NCBI RefSeq assembly: GCF_000764305.2
Contig: NW_025943995.1
Coordinates: 124,001 to 188,000 of the forward strand
Direction: 5' to 3'
DNA length: 64,000 nt
Source of the DNA: Hyalella azteca
Taxonomy: Eukaryota; Arthropoda; Malacostraca; Amphipoda; Hyalellidae
Under the pieces are notes generated by a model. The model was not told the origin of the DNA. It saw only the letters and a program-made list of their open reading frames with translations, and did no database searches. This document shows, in pieces, positions 57,605-64,000 of this stretch. Position 1 is the stretch's first letter. Every line of letters starts with the position of its first letter. The position numbers and the translations under genes are program-made.

Positions 57605-57992
57605 CGTCTCAACAGCACCAGCAAGAGAAGCAGCAGCAGAACCTCAGCAGCACCAGCAAAAGCAGCAGCAGAACCTCAGCAGCACCAGCAAAAGCAGCAG
57701 CAGAACCTCAGCAGCACCAGCAAGAGAAGCAGCAGCAGAACCTCAGCAGCACCAGCAAGAGAAGCAGCAGCAGAACCTCAGCAGCACCAGCAAAAGCAGC
57801 AGCAGAACCTCAGCAGCACCAGCAAAAGCAGCAGCACCTCAGCAGCACCAGCAAGAGAAGCAGCAGCAGAACCTCAGCAGCACCAGCAAGAGAAGCAGCA
57901 GCAGAACCTCAGCAGCACCAGCAAGAGAAGCCGCAGCAGAACCTCAGCAGCACCAGCAAAAGCAGCAGCAGAACCTCAGCAGCACCAGCATT
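57605..57992. repeat. 33/36-bp tandem array
   Basis: About 11 copies with core CAGAACCTCAGCAGCACCAG and either CAAAAGCAG or CAAGAGAAG. Three-base-multiple units leave frames open (Q/S/A-rich). Looser AGCAG repeats continue to about 58205. Confidence 0.93.
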
Positions 57993-58279
57993 AGAAGTGC
58001 GTAGCACTACAGCTGTAGCAGCACCAGCAGCAGCATATCAGCAGAATTAATATATCCTCAGCAGAAGCAGCATCAAAATCTCAGCATCACTGCAGCAGTA
58101 TCACCTCAGCAACACCGTCAGCTCTGCAGCATCAGCTCATCAGCAGAGAAGAAGCACATCAGCATCAACACCAACAGTAGCTCCGCATCTGAACAGCCGC
58201 AGCCGCAGCAGCAGAGGTAATGAAGGTCTGTGCTGTTGCTTCATCTTAACAATTAGCGAGCAATTAGAGCAGCGTTCAC

Positions 58280-58400
58280 TGCAGTCATCATACGGCACAC
58301 ACACGGCATACACGACACTAACGCGGCGCACACGGCACCACACACGGCACACACACGGCACATCCGATACACAAACCGCACGCACACACATGGCCCACAC
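58280..58400. repeat. CACACACGGCA repeats
   Basis: About eight irregular copies abut the 5' end of the LINE relic at 58.44 kb. Confidence 0.8.
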
Positions 58401-58439
58401 TACACAAGTTTGAGGTTCTGAGATACAGAGGTAGCGGAA

Positions 58440-59280
58440 GAGCTGGTATGGAGCTCCACTACCTGGCACCTGACAATTCGGTAATCGAACAGAAGCGACT
58501 CGTTCGCGATCTAGGAGTGTTGGTGAATGCTCAGGTCAAGTTTGGTGATCACACAGCGGAAATAACCGCAAGAGGTAGGCGACAGATGGGGTGGATCTGG
58601 CGGACGTTCAGAACAAGAGTAGTGGAACCGATGATCACACTCTTCAGAGCCCTTGTAATACCTATCCTTGAATACTGCTGCCAGCTCTTTACCCCGTTCA
58701 CACTCGGCGCAGTGCGGCAACTGGAAGTCTGGAAGGGGTCCAGTGAACCTTCACTTCCAGGATCAGAGGAATGGAGGAGTTGAACTAATGGGCGAGGTTG
58801 AAGCACCTGGGCCTGTACTAACTGCAGAGGAGACGGAGATGTATGTCATTTTGTACACAAGGAAAATGATAACCGGAATATCACCAGACTTCGAGAGCGA
58901 GACCTTCAGGATTTAGACATATCATTACCTAAGAGAGAAGGGGGAGACTGTGCAAGATCCCCCAACTACGTAACAGATCTACGGTCAGATTTCAATCCCT
59001 GCGGGAAGGATCACTTTCCGTTGCAGGGCCGAGGCTGTTAAACGTCCAACCAAAGGATCTAAGAGAGAGTGAGTTCACCCTAGTGACCTTCAAAAGACAA
59101 CTGGAGGTGTTCCTGGGCACACTCCCTGATCGCCCGCCCGTGTGCCACTATCAGCGGCGAGAAGCAAGCAACAGCATCGCGCATCAGCTGGCCCAAATGA
59201 GGGCGGATGCGCGATAGTCAGAGGCGGCGATCCATCGTGGCCAGGGACTGCTACGTCCGAAAAAAGGACAAGGATTCTAA
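58440..59280 (+). mobile_element. Non-LTR retrotransposon 3' fragment, same family as 12.9-13.9 kb
   Basis: The first frame (58448-58740) shows KRLVRDLGVLVNAQVKF, MGWIWRTFRTRVVEPM and ALVIPILEYCCQLF. It then shifts frame and resumes with EMYVILYTRKMITGISPDFE, REGSLSVAGPRLLNV, SEFTLVTFKRQLEVFLG and SNSIAHQLAQMRADAR, ending in KKGQG. The order and spacing match the copy on the opposite strand at 13 kb, but the two have diverged. It is 5'-truncated and frameshifted. A short duplication (ATTCTAAGGACACACGTAT, twice) follows at 59260-59330. Confidence 0.87.
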
Positions 59281-59349
59281 GGACACACGTATAAGGACAA
59301 AAAAGGATTCTAAGGACACACGTATGACACACTGTTACGGTAACTGTAC

Positions 59350-59500
59350 CTAACAATTGCACAATTGAATACAGTACACGTCTTGACCGACGTGACTACA
59401 CCCAAACAAATCACAATTAAGTAAAGTACACGACATGACCGACGCAACTGCACACAAATAAATCACAATTGAATAAAGTACACCCCATGACCGACTCGTC
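59350..59500. repeat. About 53-bp tandem repeat
   Basis: Three copies with ATGACCGAC and CACAATTGAATAAAGTACAC. Confidence 0.88.
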
Positions 59501-60654
59501 TGTAGCCACATAAGTTACCCTGGGCTGTGACGCAGCGGTTGTGACGCGCCCGAAGTTTAGGGGCGCAGGAGGCGGTAAAGTTGCATCTCAATTATGCACC
59601 GCGGCGGCCAGGGTCTTTTTGCTGCCTCTATTATTCCTTGCCTTGCGACCTACGGGATAAATTGAACGCCAAGCTTATTGCCAACTGCGCCACACGGCGC
59701 ATACGCATCGCATTAATGTTCATGTGAACTTTCGGCGCCGCGGTTGTAGAGTTAAATGCCGCAGTTGTAGAGTCTGCGCCACCAGCACAATGGGCAGCGA
59801 TAGGGCACTGATAAGGTATTAATAAGCAATTGATGAGGCACTGACGCAGTAAATTATTGTTATTGTACAGCCAAGGTGCTGATCAATTTAGCGGATCATG
59901 CATCGCTAAGGTGCTGATGAATATCAATTCTATTTGTACCGATGAAGAACTCCATTATATTTTCGAGCTCCTACGATAACAGTAAAATGCTTAAAGCCAC
60001 ATTTTCAAAAGGAGTCACGCAGTAATGTTTACTATAGTTCCTATGTGTGTTGTAAGCTTAATCTAACTCAGCTCGCTGTTTCATGCACAACTGAGCCAAA
60101 CTCAGCTCGCTGTTTGAACAGGTTAACGGTGTTGATGACAGCCAGCAGTTGATGTTCTCGGGTATTAATAGGTTTAGGATGTTGTTAACTGCACGTAGTC
60201 TACCGATTTGGCTGAATGCTTAGAAGTTAATCATGATGTTAACTGTAGGAAGGTTAAACATTATATTAACTGCTGGGAGTCTACTTATTTCGCTGCCTGC
60301 GGGTAGTTTAACTATCATGCTAACAGCTGGGAAACCTAACCAAGAACTAACTGCTGGGAGGCTATCAATGCAATTATAACCACACAGTGCATATTCTTAT
60401 CATGGCCGGTTATTAATAAACATAACAATGATTCACAAATTTCCTGAACCGGCAAATTTTATGCTTTGTGAATTGCCAATCATGAGCTTATATGCACAGC
60501 CAATTATGTTGATTGGCGCGCCGCTCCAATGGCCAGTCACTGGCAGATGAGTTACTTGCGTACAAATGTTGCACGCGCATGTAAGTTCCTACCGCACTTT
60601 TTACTCTTCAGTTTGTTTTGAAGTCCTCCATAGCATACACCATTTACCAACATC
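59501..60654. other. Unique DNA with degenerate AACTGCTGGGAG repeats
   Basis: Weak repeats with GTTAACTG and GGGAGTCTA occur at about 60180-60370. Nothing else recognised. Confidence 0.5.
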
Positions 60655-61065
60655 GCTATAGATGACCCCAAGACAATATGGATGACACAACGACGTTAAA
60701 GATGACAAAACGACCATAACGATGACACAATGACACTAAAGAGGACACAATGACACCTCAGATAAAAAAAAAAAAGAAACTATAGATGACCCCAAGACGC
60801 TATGGATGATGCAGCAACGGTATAGATGACGAAAAGACGATATAGATGACACAACGACGCTAATGATGACGCAACAACTTTATAGATGACGCAACCACGC
60901 TATAGATGACGCAACCACGCTATAGATGACACAACAGCATTAAAAATGGCAGAGTGATGTTATGGATGACAAAATGACACTATAGATGACATAACGTTGC
61001 TATAGATGACTCAACGACGCTATTGATGACAAAACGGAACTGTCATGACGCAACAACGCAATATA
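60655..61065. repeat. 20-bp TATAGATGACACAACGACGC array, first locus
   Basis: About 20 diverged copies, interrupted by a poly-A stretch near 60765. Confidence 0.92.
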
Positions 61066-62559
61066 TGTAGTCTCCTGCATCCCGAATTCGTTTTCTTAAG
61101 ATGAAACCAGACAACAGGACTAGACGAGAAATGTCACGGAAAAATAACGAGATGAAGGTGAAAATGTTCTGAAATTAAATGACAAATCGGGAAAATAATT
61201 GTGACCCGAATTACGAAACTTGTATCCTAGATATTATGAAAAGTTACGAGACCGATTAATGAAAACGAAACGAGACATTCTATTTTGGTTTGACAATGAA
61301 AAATTCCATTTCAAAAGAAGACGAGACTGTACTGTCGAACGCGCGGATTGGAGATAAAAAAGTTTAACACTTGATTCACTTTAGTACACGTTGTTGAGCT
61401 AGCTGACTTGACGGTGTATATCCGGTAGAAAATTTTGCTGTCAAGCCTTTTTTCTACTATCATATTAAATATAATACACTTGATATACTTGTACGTGTGG
61501 CCAGTTGTGGCAGATAGTACTGAGGGTCACAGCTGGCCACTATTAACCTCATCGGCAGTAAGCTCGTACGCAAGGCCATTAATGGCCTTCAGTATTTTTG
61601 CCAGTGTGTGTCATTACAGGCTGCAGACAGACAGTTGTTTAGGGACGATTTCAGTCTCACATTATCATTTGCATGCCAGCAACTCTAAATTCACGATTCA
61701 TTCCTGAATATCATTAATCATCAATTAGTAGGTTACAACACGTCTTAAAGTCGAATCTTACTTGTTGATTATAGAACAAATTGATAAAATTATAAGTAAG
61801 AAGTTCGAATCACCACAAATTTTTTCTCCTGGTTTAAATTTTTATTTATCGCGGTTTCATTATAACGATCGTCAATGCTGTTCCTATTTAAAGACATCGT
61901 GATGAGAGTTACCGTCTAGAAAGTTGAACAAGCACATTAGATATGAATTTAACATAATATAGTTTTGCAGTAAATTTAAATTGTGAGGAAAATATTCAAA
62001 ATATAGTGAATAAAAAAATTGAAGTAAAGAGAACGCAATTCACGCTTGTAATCTCAAAGAATGTTAAGGCAAATATTATTCATCAAATTTGATGAGGACT
62101 TGAACATTACCCCAAGTTAGGTACATACATATATAAACCATTTCTCAATGTATGTCTGAGTTGTCTTCATTCACAGCAAATCAAACATCCGTTAGTTGGT
62201 CACGTGACCGGACGCTGGCCGCCACTCCCTGCTATCAACTGATGCAGCAAGTACACCTCTACACGAGAGCACTCGATAAGTTCTCGATAATTAGTGGCGG
62301 TTAACATTAACCAGACAAAATGGCGGCCACAACTGGTATATTGTAACCGCACCTTGACAGTCGGCCACTTCGGAAAGTGTGATAGCTTTCTCTGATCCTT
62401 CAGATTTACTCTCATAAAATATGGAAATTTTGCTCCGGGACGACTTGGTGTTGTATCGGATTTCCAAATGAAAATTGAAAATTGTCCGTCATTACTATCC
62501 ATAACCAGGACAACCTTCTTGTCTCGTCACGTCTCGAATAAAAAGGTAACAAACTCAGG
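61066..62559. other. Unique AT-rich DNA between two related arrays
   Basis: A 100-codon minus-strand frame (62502-62200) shows no known domain. Confidence 0.5.
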
Positions 62560-63130
62560 AGTCAATGACGACACAACGACGATATAGATGAACCAAGTAC
62601 GCTATAGTATAGAGGATACAAGCACGTTATATATGACACAAGCACGCTATAGATGACACAAGCACGCTATAGATGACACAAGCACGCTATAGATGACACA
62701 AGTACGATATAGATGACACAACGACGCTAAGGATGGCAAATCGATGATATAGATGAGACAACGACGATATAAATGACGCAACAACGTCATAGATGACACA
62801 ACGACGAAATAGATGACACAAGTACGCTATAAATGACACAAAGACACTAAAGGAGACGCAATAACACCTCAGATGACACAACGACGCTATAAATGGCTCA
62901 ATGACGCTATAGATGATACAACGACGTTATAGAAAAAGCAACAACGTCATATATGACTCAATGGCGCTATAGATGACACAACGACCAAAGGGACGTAATG
63001 ACACCATAGATTATACAACGACATTATAGAAAAAACCTATATAGGTCAATACTCACAACGATATAGGTGATACAACGACGCTATTTATGCCACAATGGCG
63101 CTATAGATGGCACAACGAGGCCATAGCTGG
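62560..63130. repeat. 20-bp TATAGATGACACAACGACGC array, second locus
   Basis: About 28 copies of the same unit family as 60655-61065. A block at 62630-62700 has uniform ACACAAGCACGC variants. Confidence 0.92.
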
Positions 63131-63380
63131 TGCAATTGTATCAAAACATAGACTTTGAACTGCATCAAACAATCAAGTCTATAGGGTAGCCAACAATATG
63201 CATTTCAGTATATTGTAGCCGTGTTATGTGCAGCGTCGAGGTCGTTTTAATCGTGGCTGATGCATCCTACCTGTAATGTTCTGTATACGTGTAAATCGAA
63301 GAAATCTCATAGCCTCATAGTTTGGATCAGATGTCGCTATAATCTTCATCTATAATTCAGATGTCTTCTTCTATAGATGT

Positions 63381-63416
63381 CGTGTTTTGGATTCGGATCC
63401 GCGAATCCAAAACACG
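63381..63416. other. Perfect 15-bp inverted repeat
   Basis: CGTGTTTTGGATTCG, a six-base spacer, then its exact reverse complement. The spacer and inner arm bases give a GGATCC core. No gene or repeat array explains it. Confidence 0.75.
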
Positions 63417-63961
63417 TGAGCACCAACGGCATGCACGTTAAAACATATGGCTCCAGAGCTGCGCTTGGCTTGTGCTACTGCAGCAAACTTGAAGCTGCTT
63501 ACTGCCAGGTAGTCTCGTATACTGAGCGTTCCTGAACACGACGATACTGAACACGACGGTCGTTCCTCAAACTGCATCCACCATTCCCCAAATAGCAGTG
63601 TATCTCGAGTAACATTGTTACATAAAATGAGGCTGAAAACAAATATTATCCTTCTATACTCCGGCCAAGCAGCCGGCATACTGAGCTCGACTCGTCGACT
63701 ATAATTGTGCTCTGCAGTGTCAGGACCTTTAATCTTTTCCTTATTTCGTACCTACATTCTAAATTTCCTCAACTCTCTTCCCCAAGAGCGGGAAGCGCCT
63801 AACTATTTGATAAACACTGTCAATACTGGGATAAATAATTGGGTCTATTAGGAATAGCGTCCAGTCATTTTGGAATAAAATGGTAACATAAAATATGGTG
63901 TGGAAAACGATAGAATAAACATTTATAAGTTTTAGTAACACTTACCAGCTCCGGGCTGCGC

Positions 63962-64000
63962 TACGGCCATCATCACAGGAGTCGCCATCATCACAGGAAT
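63962..64000. repeat. Start of a tandem array cut by the window end
   Basis: GCCATCATCACAGGA occurs twice, 18 bp apart, running off the edge. Confidence 0.65.

Noticed and set aside
57564..58004. Gln-rich 146-codon frame
   Set aside because: Follows exactly the 33/36-bp array. No flanking coding signal.
62200..62502. 100-codon minus-strand frame as a gene
   Set aside because: No recognisable domain, splice context or composition signal.
63371..63679. 102-codon minus-strand frame as a gene
   Set aside because: No domain, and it overlaps the perfect inverted repeat. Insufficient support.

Overview
The window looks like an animal nuclear genome, most likely a decapod crustacean. Three things suggest this: an arthropod-type beaten-path (Beat) immunoglobulin gene split by introns, decayed Penelope-like and non-LTR retroelements, and a very heavy load of tandem repeats (about 50 arrays with units of roughly 8-66 bp in 64 kb). 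There are no bacterial-type operons, rRNA genes or CRISPR arrays. The species cannot be named from sequence alone.

Only one host protein gene can be supported: a Beat-family cell-adhesion gene on the minus strand between about 35.1 kb and 27.55 kb. Four exons were identified from homology-type motifs plus splice sites and phase agreement: 33196-35133, 30215-30350, 28277-28431 and 27551-27788. Together they encode two Ig domains with all four cysteines and both tryptophans. The first exon also carries an open N-terminal extension of about 580 codons (Q/H-rich, then basic), which is not typical of the family. The signal-peptide exon and the C-terminal exon(s) were not found.

Layout: 0-6 kb, VNTRs, a tRNA-like fragment and a Penelope hammerhead fragment. 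6.3-7.4 kb, a possible small LTR-element relic. 7.4-12 kb, VNTRs. 12.0-14.0 kb, two minus-strand LINE 3' ends, one splitting a VNTR. 14-18 kb, VNTRs and a minus-strand Penelope fragment. 18.2-19.4 kb, a plus-strand Penelope relic (RT tail plus GIY-YIG endonuclease and hammerhead). 19.7-20.0 kb, a palindromic CRE/CCAAT island. 20-27.2 kb, VNTRs and unique AT-rich DNA. 27.2-35.1 kb, the Beat gene. 35-41 kb, mostly unique DNA and a 1.2 kb 16-bp array. 41.25-42.2 kb, an uncut Nextera-type double mosaic end followed by a gap of Ns, an assembly artefact. 42.2-58 kb, VNTRs and unique DNA, including a perfectly uniform 12-bp array ending in a single N. 58.4-59.3 kb, a plus-strand LINE relic. 59.3-64 kb, unique DNA and two arrays of one 20-bp family.

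The most notable pattern is that six of seven visible Beat exon edges are abutted by, or copied into, a tandem array or duplication. One array repeats the exon-3 splice donor four times in 30-bp, in-frame steps. Another repeats the exon-2 splice acceptor five times in 54-bp steps. Most long open frames elsewhere in the window are translations of tandem repeats and are not listed as genes.
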